NCBI GenBank assembly: GCA_030998225.1
Contig: JAPYXD010000308.1
Coordinates: 6,706,001 to 6,770,000 of the forward strand
DNA: 64,000 bases
Reading direction: 5' to 3'
Source: Diplolepis rosae
Taxonomy: Eukaryota > Arthropoda > Insecta > Hymenoptera > Diplolepididae
A program made the position numbers and the translations under genes. Each line of letters starts with the position of its first letter. The first letter of the stretch is position 1. This document shows positions 45,289-55,997 of this stretch, in pieces. Under the pieces are notes generated by a model. It was not told where the DNA came from and searched no databases. It worked only from the letters and a program-made list of their open reading frames with translations.

Positions 45289-45300
45289 GTAACGACATAT

Positions 45301-45630
45301 TTAGCTAAAACTAAAAAAAAATAGATCAATCTCAGAATAAAAAGCATTTTTTCCATTTATGAATTCAATTTCGAATTTTGCAAAATCCGGCATTAGCACC
45401 TTTCTAATCCCAGCAGTATCACACGAAATATAAGAATATAAAGATGATTTTGGAATACTCAAATTTTTAGATAAAAGTTCTTTCGACATAACTTCCCAAA
45501 TTTCATCTGCTTTGCTGCATATTTTGCCACTTTCTTTTACTATCACATCTCTGTATTTCAATACCACTTCTTCAATGTCCTCGTACTTCCTTTTTCTCGG
45601 TCGACCCCGTTTCTCCGTTTTCTCAGACAT
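45301..45630 (-). CDS. Hypothetical protein with AT-hook
   Basis: A 109-residue frame starting MSEKTEKRGRPRKRKYEDIE. KRGRPRK is an AT-hook-type minor-groove DNA-binding motif. A helical, Lys/Glu-rich region follows (EIWEVMSKELLSKNLSIPKS), then an aromatic C-terminus (LFFFSFS). It lies upstream, in the same direction, of the USP-like pseudogene, with the 145-bp foldback between them. It may be the first exon of the same gene or a separate element protein. I do not recognise a named family. The stop at 45301 is only 3 bp from the foldback target duplication. Confidence 0.5.
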   Translation of the reverse strand: MSEKTEKRGRPRKRKYEDIEEVVLKYRDVIVKESGKICSKADEIWEVMSKELLSKNLSIPKSSLYSYISCDTAGIRKVLMPDFAKFEIEFINGKNAFYSEIDLFFFSFS

Positions 45631-45639
45631 CGAAAATTA

Positions 45640-46189
45640 TTCAAAAGAAGTTGAAAAAAAATAGAATTTAGCACAATTATAATCCACAAAAATGTGATAA
45701 GCACAAAATGTACGAAGAGCACTTCATTCACGGAATAACCGTTGGAATCAAAACATGAATGCCCCACTCTACATTTAGAGCCCCTCTACTGATAGTCTGG
45801 GTCACGCAAGTTAAACTGCGATTGGTTTTTTCAAACCACCATAATCATATATTGGCTGAAATTCAAACCTCTGTTCGAAAGTGGTAGAACTTCTGCTCGG
45901 AGTGAGGGTAGAATACAATCGAACGAAGTGTGGATTCGCCGAAATATCGTCATTTCAACGAAAAAGCTGTAGTTTGTGCAGCGTAATATAGAACGGCATA
46001 CCCAATAGCCAATAGGCACACGAGTATGTTCTGAAAAACTTGGAATGTCCTCCAGTCACTATGCACAAAGTATAGAGTTTTCGTTGAAGTGATGTTTCCG
46101 AAAATCGATGTTTATATCGATTGCATACCAGCTGGGAGTGGGATGGCTGGAAAGAGTATATTTAAGAAAAACGGATCTGCAAAACGAGT
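45640..46189. other. Unassigned sequence
   Basis: No supported gene. It lies between the AT-hook frame and the right member of the distant inverted-repeat pair. Confidence 0.45.
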
Positions 46190-46262
46190 CTCCCTAGACC
46201 TTAAAGTTTAAAAAAAGATTAATTTTATTCAAAGCCGTCTCTATATGGGCCTATTACAAACG
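46190..46262. repeat. Right member of the distant inverted-repeat pair
   Basis: Inverted counterpart of 39586-39657. Confidence 0.5.
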
Positions 46263-46525
46263 GGTAACCTGATTATTTCTATTAAGAAAGAGTGAACCTT
46301 TTCCTATTTTCGAAGGCCGCGGTATTTTGAAGCAATGTTATTTTCGATTTACTTTATACCAAAGAAATATTTATTGATTTATTTATTATTTATTTTGTAT
46401 TTAGCTTCATATCAAAGAAAAGACTTTATTTATAAAATTGTATGCAAACCAACCTCATTAGTTCATACTTACAAATCTTCAGCATGATGCTGCGAACTTT
46501 TTCCAAAGTTTTTTTCTAATTTTTT

Positions 46526-46897
46526 GTGCAAAAATGGTTGAATTCTTTAAACTCATTGTTCATCAATTTATTAAAAGGACAATTTAGAGACAACCTTATT
46601 TCGAAAAATGGTCCTGTCAGTTGGCCTCCAAGATCGTGTGATTTGACGAATTTAGATCATTTTATTTGGGGGTATGTTAAATCCATGGTTTATGCTGACA
46701 ATCCAAAAACTCTGGAAGCAATGGAGGTCAATATTAACCTAGCCATTAATGAATATCATTTTCAGGACATAAAAGGCATTGAATTTACTTCCACAAAGAA
46801 TAAAACATTTCATTTCATTTTTCAGTGTTTTGTTTCAATTAAAAATTTTGAAGCACTTATAAAAACACCCTTTAGTAGGAAATTTATGAATATTTGA
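46526..46897 (+). pseudogene. Tc1/mariner-superfamily transposase fragment
   Basis: A 123-residue frame whose middle reads GPVSWPPRSCDLTNLDHFIWG. This is the region around the last catalytic Asp in the same family as the transposase at 54777-55650 (GPVAWPPRSPDLTSQD), followed by VYADNPKTLEAM. The upstream catalytic residues and the C-terminus are missing. Terminal repeats were not found. Confidence 0.65.
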
Positions 46898-48125
46898 CCT
46901 ACTAGTTAGCAGTTTGCATGTTCTGTGCAGAATGTTCGTAAAGTGACTCTACAGTTTTCTAAAGATATTAGTATCAAATTTGGGCTGAACAGTTCACTTG
47001 GGGAGAGGAGTACTGAGTATGCGGTTAGGACCTTAGAATCAAGTTTCACCCCCTCCCCATTTCATGGCCTTGTGATCCTATACCGGAACCGTCGTTAAGG
47101 TGGAGATCATCTCTTTGTCTCAGCGGCAAACTACCTTGTCTTTCATTCTAGACTGGCGTCGTCATCAACGTCCCTTTTCTTTTTTCGTAGTACGTTTTAG
47201 ACGGAACCAGCGACTCCGTAAAAATTTATCCCATACTTTAGGGTGGGAGGAGGTTTTATCTTAAAAATTTCGAATGAGAATCTCTATTTTTCATCGCAGA
47301 TTTGGATTCGTCATTTTAAAATACGTAAGTTTTATTCGAAAACTTTTTCAAAATTGAAAAGTTAATATCTAAAAAAAAATGTTGTAAATAAAAAGTTCTT
47401 ATTGTATTTCTCGAAATATTTCGGTGTCTTAAGATAAAAACCTATCACGTATATCACATTATTCTTAAAACTTTGCTGAAATTCAAATTCTTATTGATTA
47501 TTTCTCACTTTTTAGTGTTTTCATCCTTTACAAATAAAAAATCCATGTTATAAATAATGTACCGTGGTCCTAGGAATAAGAGAACTTGGCATATCGTGGC
47601 AACATGGATGTGAGGCAGTAGTACCATGGCAGGGAGGGTGGTTTGATGGAAGGGGAGGTTCGCTATTTTACGATTTTTCACTTCAATGTGCCGCGAAAAT
47701 CACATAACTTTCATAAACAACAACACACGTTTCTTGTCGACGAACTGCGTATCAACAACGGACGACGTCATTACTGGAGTAGACCCTTATTCCTAGGTCC
47801 ATGTACAATATTATACTGACAGATAACATTTGATACACCCATGTTTGAATGGCGTTGTTAGGTTTGCTGAAAAATCATTTAAAAAATAAATTGTACTAAC
47901 AAATTCGTTTTAATCTAGTTATTATTATTCAACATTTTTTTTCTAAATTTGTTTACGCAATGCTAGCAGAGGATTCTATGTTACCTGGTTGACATCTTTG
48001 CTAGGTTAGCTATGTGCTTTAATGGATGCAGTGACAAAATATAAATCGGACAGTGTGATACAAACAATCCGACAATTCTCTTTTTTCCAAATAAAAGTGA
48101 AAAACGAATGATTTTCATGTTTTAG
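46898..48125. other. Upstream intron or flank of the arrow exon
   Basis: Apart from the MITE at 47559-47806 I see no gene. If the arrow exon at 48126 is internal, this is intron. No signal-peptide exon could be identified. Confidence 0.45.
47559..47806. mobile_element. Small inverted-repeat element (248 bp)
   Basis: Ends tgtaccgtggtcctaggaat and a complementary copy with two or three changes. The interior is GC-richer and non-coding. Confidence 0.6.
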
Positions 48126-49233
48126 GATCACCAACGCTTTTATTTGCAACTGACAAGGACATTAGAGTGGCAAACGTTTCGCGAACGAACAAAGTGGTAA
48201 CTATTGTAAAAGACCTCTCTGATGGTGCTGCTTTGGATTTCTATTACGATCGTGGGTTAGTATGCTGGTCTGATAGTGGCCTTGAGATGATACAATGTGT
48301 CCGTACGAATGGTGCTTATGAAAAAATTACAATTGTTAATTCAAGTTTAATATCTCCTGATGGTCTGGCTTGTGATTGGTACACTGGAAAACTTTATTGG
48401 ACTGATAGTGAAAAGAAGCGAATAGAAGTCACAAGCATTGATGAACAGTATCAGAAAGTTCTTTTTTGGACAAATGTTTCACAGCCTAGGGCAATAGCAT
48501 TAGATCCTATGAAAAGTGTATTTTTCTGGACAGATTGGGGTGATGAACCCAAGATTGAGAGAGCAGCAATGGACGGCGATCCTGCAACTCGAAAGACCAT
48601 TGTTACCGAAGAAATTTTCTGGCCGAATGGCTTAACACTTGATTTTGAAAACGAGTTAGTTTACTGGACTGATGGGAGGCTTAAATTTATTGCGGTTATG
48701 GATTACCAAGGCAGAAAAAGACGTAAAATTATTAGTGAAAAGTTGGAATATCCCTATGCAATTACTTTCTTTGACCAGAAACTCTATTGGACAGACTGGA
48801 AGGCTTGGGGTATTTATTCATATGACGTTCGCTTGAGTCAAGGTCATCCTCGGGAGTTGTGGATTCAAGGTGTGCATGTGCCAGGAGACATCGAAGTTTG
48901 GGACCCAAAGAGGCAACCGCAGGGAGAGAATCCTTGCAAGTTTAATAATGGAAACTGTTCTCACCTTTGTTTACTAAGTCCTAAGTCACCAGGATATACA
49001 TGCGCCTGTCCAACGGGTGTCAAGCTCGTTGACAATCGTACTTGTGCTAATGGCCCAGAGAAGCTTCTTCTAATTGTTCAACAGACAGAAATATGTCACT
49101 TATCTTTAGATTCTCCTGATTATACTAATTTTGTGCTTCCTTTGAAAGGTATACGTCACGCGATTGCCATAGATTTTGATCCAGTAGATGAGATGCTTTA
49201 TTGGACTGACGATAAAGCTCGAACAATCCGCAG
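48126..49233 (+). CDS. arr: arrow / LRP5-LRP6 Wnt co-receptor, exon with propeller 1 and first EGF-like domain
   Basis: An 1108-bp internal exon between a good acceptor (ttttag at 48120-48125) and donor (gtaacc at 49234). It starts with the last two bases of a codon and encodes SPTLLFATDKDIRVANVSR onward. It covers the first YWTD beta-propeller: VCWSDSG, LYWTDSE, FFWTDWG, VYWTDGR and LYWTDWK mark successive blades. The EGF-like module at 48929-49045 has NNGNCSHLCLLSPKSPGYTC and CACPTGVKL, and the second propeller begins after it (MLYWTDDKARTIRR). The order and several stretches closely match LRP6/arrow. The protein is a single-pass membrane co-receptor that binds Wnt with Frizzled. The frame is intact with no stop before the donor. 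The signal peptide and earlier exons are not visible. Confidence 0.93.
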
Positions 49234-50343
49234 GTAACCGACTTTTATAAAATATATAAATTGTAGACTATAAGGAAATTTACAATGGACACTTTGTGTT
49301 CAATTCGACTTAGCATTTGATTTATTTATTTTATGAATACATAAAATATAAAATAAATAATAAATTAAAAAATTTTAAACAATAAAATCACGAAAACACA
49401 AATATCGGCTTTTGTGATAAAAGTGATTACGTTCTAGGCGCAACGCAATGTGAATCCATAATTGAATTCGAACCCGTATCGCTACAAACTCAAATTCCCT
49501 TTTTGCAAAACAGGCACTAAAGTAGTACTTCGAGCCCATGTAGAGCGGCTGTAAAGTTGTCCATTTACGACCAGCATGTTCATATTGTATCTGTTTCCTC
49601 CCTTAAGTCCTACTTTCGTTCCTTATGTCCTACTTTTGTTCCTTACGCCCTCTGCACAATTGCGAAAAATGGATTATATTTCCCCCCAAGCAAATACTTG
49701 ATCGGACCGCAAGATGGCGACAGCAGGGATTAAGCTAACTCCTTCATTGCTCACCAGGGAGCCATATCGCACGTTCTGGGCTCAGTGCTAATACTTAATT
49801 AATCTAACCAAAGTTTATACTTTTCCATACGTTATTAAATTCAATCAAATTTGTTTCTTGAAATACTGAATACCCCAAAAATTGTACCTAAAATTTTTTA
49901 AACTTGAAGAAAAAACATTTTACGTTCCAGAAAAATATTTAATTAATCTAACCAAAGTTTATACTTTTCCATATTTATCAATATTATTGTTATAACATGT
50001 TACTATTCCACCGAGTCGTAATTGGACACTCTCAATACCATTCTGCAGACACTCGAAATACTTCTTTAGGACGTATTTTGCAAAAAATATCGTGTGTACC
50101 ACGGAGGTTGGGCATTTTGGGACCCCAAAAGACCTACTTTACCTCCTTGATACACAATATACTATTAACGTCCAAACAAAAGCTTAACTCAAAATTCCAA
50201 GAACTCGAAACTATTCGAATCCTCAAAAAAACGACCAAATTTGGACCAAAAAACATCACCCAAATCAAACGATCATGAGAACAACCAACAAAAAAGGAGG
50301 AAAGAAAAAACATAGAAATAAAAAAATAAAAATTGTAAAGAAC

Positions 50344-50392
50344 TTGCGCGACGTTTCGGTGCTCTTCCAGCACCCTTTTCAAAGGTGGGATT
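50344..50392 (-). ncRNA. Degenerate hammerhead-ribozyme-like motif
   Basis: On the minus strand a stem of GGGTGCT/AGCACC is followed by GAAACGTCGC. This resembles stem II plus the conserved GAAAC core of the hammerhead motifs known from Penelope-like elements. The CUGAUGA core is degraded (CTTTGAAA), so it should not cleave. No Penelope coding sequence is nearby. Confidence 0.35.
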
Positions 50393-51074
50393 CTAAAAAA
50401 AATATTTAAAAATAATTGTTTTTTAAAATTACAAGATATACTGGAAGAAATTCGAATTATATTTTAAAAGTTAAAGTTCGTTACAGCTTCAAATTAAACA
50501 CGTGAAAATAACCTCAATAAGGCAGAAAATAATGTCATAAATTAGCTACTGCAAACATAAAATAAGTTTTACATTTATTTTATGATGTATTTATTTTATT
50601 AATTTATGACAAAACTTACTGTCTTTTCGAAATCGATAATTTAACAACATTTGGTTTAAAAAACACCAATCTTGATTGAAAACACCATAATTTTTTATAT
50701 CGTAATTAATTTAGGTTACTCAATTATTTGAGTTTAAGAATCTGTTACTAACTTACCTCTTTAGGTTAGGACTTGATATACATCGCCAAATTACTCAAAA
50801 ACAGAACATTTTATTAAAACACACCAGACCAGAAAACTTGGTTTTGTCAGTAAAAGTTTAAAAATATGACCACAACAATAATTCGCAATTTAAAAAAAAT
50901 CTCGCATCAAAATCCACATGGAAAGACGAGAAAACCGTAATACAAATAACTTTCGCCAAAAATACACGCAAATCTTAATCTTGATAAAAAACTGTATCCT
51001 ATTGGTTTGAATCTGCCCTTTCTGAATCCACTGTCGGTTTTTTGATGAAGGGGTAACACCACTGTAAAAATCTA

Positions 51075-52030
51075 TCAGGTGCATAAATAAGTGGAAATCA
51101 GAAGAAGCAATGTCTGGTAAATACGTCGGGTGGAGTCAAACTTTCCACTTTAATATTTCCAAGTAGGTTTTGACCGGCGCCGCTACATGTGGACGAGCAT
51201 TATCATGCAGGAGAATAACTTTGTCGTGTCTGGAGTAGTAGTGGGCGCGCTTTTTCTTGAGTGCTCGACTCAATCTCATCAATTGTGTTCGGTAGACAGC
51301 CCTAGTAATTGTTTCGTTCGATTTGAGCAACTCATAATACACGACACCAAGCTGATCCCACCAAATACACAAGAGTTTTTTCCCATGAATATTTGGCTTA
51401 TCTGTAGATTTTGAAGCATGGCCGGGTGGTCTCCATGATTTCTTCCTTTTTGGGTTATCATAGTGAATCCATTTTTCATCACCAGTGACTATACGGTGCA
51501 GAAAACCCTTTCGTTAATGCCTGGCAAGCAGCATTTCACATATGGAAAATCGGCGTTAAAAGTTTCTCGGCGTCAGTTCATATGGAACCCAATTTCCTTG
51601 TTTTTGAATCATTCCCTATGATTTTAAACAGCGTGAAATTGCTTGTTAAGTCACTCCGAATGTACGTGCTAGTTCTTCTTGCGTTTGGCACGAATCTTGA
51701 TCCAATAAAACCACTCACGACAACTTTTCTCACTTAAGGCATCCTCACCATATGTTTCTGCAAGATATCGATGCGTCTCAGCTGCAGATTTCTTTAAATT
51801 GAAGAAGTAAATCAAAAGATCCTGCAAATGACGCTTATTCGGCTCAAAACTCGACATTTTCGCACACAAAAGAATATATTATACTGGTAAAAATTCACTA
51901 ATATTTCAAGGTTATGTTATCGACAGATGCCCAAACTTACGACAGTGACGTTTTATATCTGTCAATTTCAACCAAAACTTACTGGTGGCGCCAACTTTTG
52001 TCAAACGGCGAAACTTATTTGTACACCTGA
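51075..52030 (-). mobile_element. mariner element 3, 3'-deleted but bounded by both ends
   Basis: 956 bp between TA dinucleotides (51073-51074 and 52031-52032). Ends start tcaggtg(t/c)a and match at 16 of the first 18 bases. The tcaggtgtac end resembles the mauritiana (Mos1) group. The 3' third of the transposase is missing: the coding sequence runs directly into the left terminal repeat. Confidence 0.75.
51084..51869 (-). pseudogene. mariner transposase, deleted and frameshifted
   Basis: The minus-strand start MCAKMSSFEPNKRHLQDLLI leads to the HTH (AETYGEDALSEKSCREWF). About 30 residues are missing after WFYWI, then IVTGDEKW, LCIWWDQLGVVYYELLK and LLHDNARPH follow, with several frame changes (shift near 51136). 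The last Asp box survives as DIASSDFHLF at the very edge. The C-terminal ~70 residues are absent. Confidence 0.8.
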
Positions 52031-53325
52031 TAAAAAAAAAGTTTTAGTAAATGTGATTTAGTAAAATATAGATAAATTTTCAATGTAAACGAATAATATT
52101 GCCTGCGGAAATTTACTGTTACGTACGTCTGTTATTGAATGAAATAAAATATAGAAAAAGAAAAGAATTGCTCTCAATATATTTTATTTATTTGTATAAT
52201 GAATATGCTGAGGTCATCCGAACTGCCGAATTTAGACAGTAAAAATACTGTCTGAATTCGTTTATTATTATCTGTGGTCGTCGATCTTCTATTCTCGGAT
52301 TGAGAGTGTATTCTGCATGTCTAAGCTTACCACTTTGAATTTTGAAAAAGGGGAAAAGTGCTTTTAAATAAGTCTAAAACAAATAAGCCAGAAATTACTA
52401 TATTAAATACAATATTAATTTTTAAGAAAAGAAAAACCAAATGATGTGAACATTTTTTTGGAAGTTAAAGTTAGGAGAGACAAATAAGTTGGAACGGTAC
52501 AGTGTTGAATTTTTGTACGTCACCGCATTCTTGTGTCTTGATTCTAGTTTTTTAATCCTACTGAATCTCTGGGAAGCAAGAGTAAGGTAGAGAACACGTC
52601 CTGTGATCCTGAGGTCCTAGATCAGCCGGGCCAAATTTCATTTGATGTAGGCGGAGTTTAAAAAATAAAGGATCCACTCTTGTCGCTTAAACGATTCACT
52701 TACGCACACACCCTTTTTCTTGATTTATACCAAATAGTTTAAAAAGAATGAAAGTTGTAGATGGCTTTTAACCCAAAAAGAGGCAGTACTTCTAAACTCG
52801 CATGTACTTCTCTACTCTTTCTTTCTAATAACCCTATTTTTGGTTTCAGAAAGTAACCTCCTCATCGTTTTGAGATTCGAAGAGATTTCGGAATACTCTT
52901 AGTGGCATGACCCCGCGTTTGGCTTCATTCGGAGTCGAACAATTACTTATTCCGAACCGCAGACGGAAAAAGTAGAGAAAACTATATTCTCTACTGTCCG
53001 AGTATTTCTGGTTAGTACCTGCTTGCTCGAGTTACTGCGATTTTAATTGAATTTAGATTTAACCCTATGACTTTTATCGATGATGCTTAGGTAGGGAATT
53101 GTGATGATTTAGGATTTTTGTAGGTGGAATGAAATTAGGATATATTAGGAAAGCAATTTATGCTGACCGGTAATTTTGTAATTACCGGAAGCCTGAATAC
53201 TTGGTAGCATACTTTCTCTTGCCTGTTGCCAAGTGAAATTTTGATGAAGTAGCTATTTCTGATATTGTTGAAATATTTGGCTAGAATTTTGCAAAGAAAT
53301 TTTACAAATTTTCACAATAGCAGGC

Positions 53326-53560
53326 GACCGGAAATCGAAAGACCAGGGCTCGCATCCAGGCACAGTCGAAAACGTCTTCTTCCACAGGAGGATTTCAAAT
53401 TCTTTAAATTTAAATTAAATTAGCATTACCGCGACATTAGAATTTGAAATTGTCTACGAGAACATCTATCGGGAACGTATTCTATCTGATACTTGACGAG
53501 TGATTCTCCGATAACGTAGACAGTGTCAAAAATATCGAACTCAACTATTTGATTTAAAAA
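53326..53560 (-). repeat. Degraded copy of the tRNA-containing repeat, copy 4
   Basis: 53326-53395 matches the anticodon and T-arm part of the tRNA-like family. 53437-53560 is the inverted counterpart of 24485-24595, which adjoins copy 3. The two loci therefore share a composite repeat longer than the tRNA part. Confidence 0.6.
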
Positions 53561-53906
53561 CTTTTCACTCAAAATTTTTTTGCTAAAATTTTTAAATATT
53601 TTCTATTTCTATCTTGCCATAATGAATTATGTCCATCTGATATTAGTTTCCTATTCAGTGACCCCTGAAACCTTCCAAATTACACAAAATTGTTGTGTAG
53701 CACTTAACTAAACAATTTTCAACAATTTATTTTTGATTTTCGAAAATAGAGGTCAAATTTTGACTCATTTCAAAAACGATTATAACCAGTTGAAAGATGA
53801 TGAAAAAGACTGTCGAAAATCCATAAAGTAAAATTTTGCTTTATGCTTATGAAAATAATTTACATACTCTTGAGGAAGAGGATGCCCATCAAAAGTTTAA
53901 ATATTA

Positions 53907-53928
53907 CCCCCCCCCCCCCCCCCCCCCC
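53907..53928 (+). repeat. Poly-C run (22 C)
   Basis: Uninterrupted C homopolymer in AT-rich sequence. Its length may be affected by sequencing error. Confidence 0.9.
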
Positions 53929-54422
53929 ATCACCCATCCCCCACACACATACTTTAGCAAATATTTGTCAAAACGGAAAAGTTTTTTTTTTGTACTAAGT
54001 ACTATCCGATAGGACTCTAATTTGTCAATCTTTGAGCCCGAACGGACTACTTTGTTTTTTGGGGTGGTATCACTTGAGAGATTATGCCCCATATACAGGG
54101 TGAGGAACATAAAGTGTTACAGAGCGATAGCACTTGAACTGTTGACCATATCCAAAAATGTTTCAGGCAAAAGTTTCAGTGTTCGAGAAGGCCGTCATAC
54201 TGGACCACTCTATTTTTTTTATCGGTGCAGGCGCTGAAGCTACATCAAGGTCAACTCCACTTTTTAAAATGGAACCATGTGTTTTTTTTCGATGACATTA
54301 TTACTGATTTCAAGACGAATTCAGCGACTTACAACACAAGGTCCTACTAGTCACGCAAAGTATGAAAATAGTCGAAAAATCATTTTCATTTCTTTTCATT
54401 TCTTACGATACCCATGATAATA

Positions 54423-54665
54423 CCATAGAGATATTATAGATAGAGGACACAAGCCAGCCTGAAACCTGTCAGCTCGGGCGAGAGAGAGAGTGAATTGTGG
54501 GTTAGGCTGTCTCTCGCTAACGCCGAGGTTAACGCAGTACGCGTACACAAAGGCAGAATAACCTCCTATCGTCTCTTTCTTTCGCTCCCACCGAGTTTGC
54601 AGACTGATGTTGCCACTTACAGAGCGGCTTATGGCTTGTCTCCTCTATCTATAATATCTCTATGG
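54423..54665. mobile_element. Nested MITE (243 bp), ataata duplication
   Basis: Ends ccatagagatattatagata and complement. ataata at 54417-54422 and 54666-54671. It lies inside the left part of the DD41D-like element, between its terminal repeat and transposase. Confidence 0.8.
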
Positions 54666-54776
54666 ATAATAGAAATCGATAGGGTATTGTTGACATCGGC
54701 AGAAAGTAAGCATTTTCTGTTGACATATCAGTTAGTCACGCATCACCTTCTAATGTGAGTACATCGGAACGCGAAA

Positions 54777-55650
54777 ATGAACGATTTTCAAGAATATTTT
54801 GATATGTTGATGGTGCTGGGGGAATGCCGTAAATATTACAAAAACGCCCGAGATTTTTGTGCGGCACGTTATCCGGATAGGTAACAAAATGATCTGTATT
54901 AAGAATCTTACATCAACATAAGTTCCATCCATATCGTATGTCATTACATCAGGATTTGTACGGCAATGATTCCCTAAAACGCGTCAATTTCTGTAATTGG
55001 ATTCGTAGAAAAATGCGCACAGATGTCTCATTTTTGAGTCATGTGCTTTTTTCTGATAAAGCTAACTCGCAAATACGGGAAATGTGAATAGGCATAATAT
55101 TCATTATTGGGCAAATGAGAATCCTCGATGAATGAGAACTGTACCATTTCAGCATCCGTGGTGCGTTAATTGTTGGTGCAGCATTGTCGGCGATCACGTC
55201 ATGGGTCCATATTTTTTTGAAGGTCGCTTGACTGGGCAAGTTTACGCAAATTTTCTGCAAAACGTACTGCTTCAATTAATAGAAGACGTGCCCTTGCATG
55301 TTTGCATTAACATGTGGATGCAACACGACGGTGCACCACCCCATTATGATCTGTGTTCAAGACAAGTGATGAATGAGATTTTTGATGAAAAGTGGATAGG
55401 ACGAGGTGGCCCTGTAGCTTGGCCACCTCGTTCGCCAGATTTAACATCACAAGATTAATTTTGATGGGGTTTTGTCAAAAAACGCGTAATGACGGTAGCA
55501 CCTACCACGCCTGACGACATGAAAGAAAGAATACGCCGAGCATGTACCGAAATTACACCACAAATGTTGGCTCAAGTTAGACTGTCTTTTTATCAGCGAA
55601 TTAACAAGTGCTTACAAGTCGAGGGTCATCGCTTCGAGCATCTTCTGTAG
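54777..55650 (+). pseudogene. DD41D-like transposase, degenerate
   Basis: Starts MNDFQEYFDMLMVLGECRKY, the HTH-like N-terminus seen in many insect transposase-derived proteins. A stop and frame change after YPDR are followed by HPYRMSLHQDLYG and FCNWIRRKM. Catalytic Asp are in VLFSDKA, MQHDGAPPH and SPDLTSQD. Two stops follow directly after the last Asp (near 55456-55464), then the frame continues to KCLQVEGHRFEHLL and TAG at 55648-55650. The longest clean piece is 55132-55458. Confidence 0.8.
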
Positions 55651-55997
55651 GTAGACCCAAACCAAGGTTAGTGGATCCTTTGAAAGTGATAATTCCGATA
55701 TGTTTCGATTTTTTGACTATTTTCATACTTTGCGTGACTAGAATGACCTTGTGTTGTAAGTTGCTGAATTCGTCTTAAAATCAGTAATAATGTCATCGAA
55801 AAAAAATACATGGTTCCGTTTAAAAAAGTGGAGTTGACCATGACGTAGCTTCAGCGCCTCCACCGATAAAAAAATAGGGTGGTCCAGTATGACGGCCTTC
55901 TCGAACACTGAAACTTTTGTCTAAAACATTTTCGGATATGATCAATAGTTTGAGTGTTATTGATCTGTAACATTTTATGTTCCTCACCCTGTATATA

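Larger units (their letters stand above)
54096..55991 (+). mobile_element. Tc1/mariner-superfamily element, DD41D-like, ~300-bp terminal repeats
   Basis: 1896 bp flanked by TATA. The inverted repeats begin cagggtgaggaacataaa and extend about 300 bp (54096-54390 against 55690-55991). It contains a broken transposase and a nested MITE. I count 41 residues between the second and third catalytic Asp, which matches the DD41D (rosa) group as I know it; long terminal repeats also fit that group. Confidence 0.85.

Noticed and set aside
50344..50392. Active hammerhead ribozyme
   Set aside because: The CUGAUGA core is degraded; kept only as a relic.
53907..53928. Poly-C tract as a functional element
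   Set aside because: A plain homopolymer; length is unreliable and there is no associated motif.
55132..55458. Independent host gene of 108 residues
   Set aside because: It contains two of the three catalytic boxes of the surrounding transposase and lies between that element's terminal repeats.
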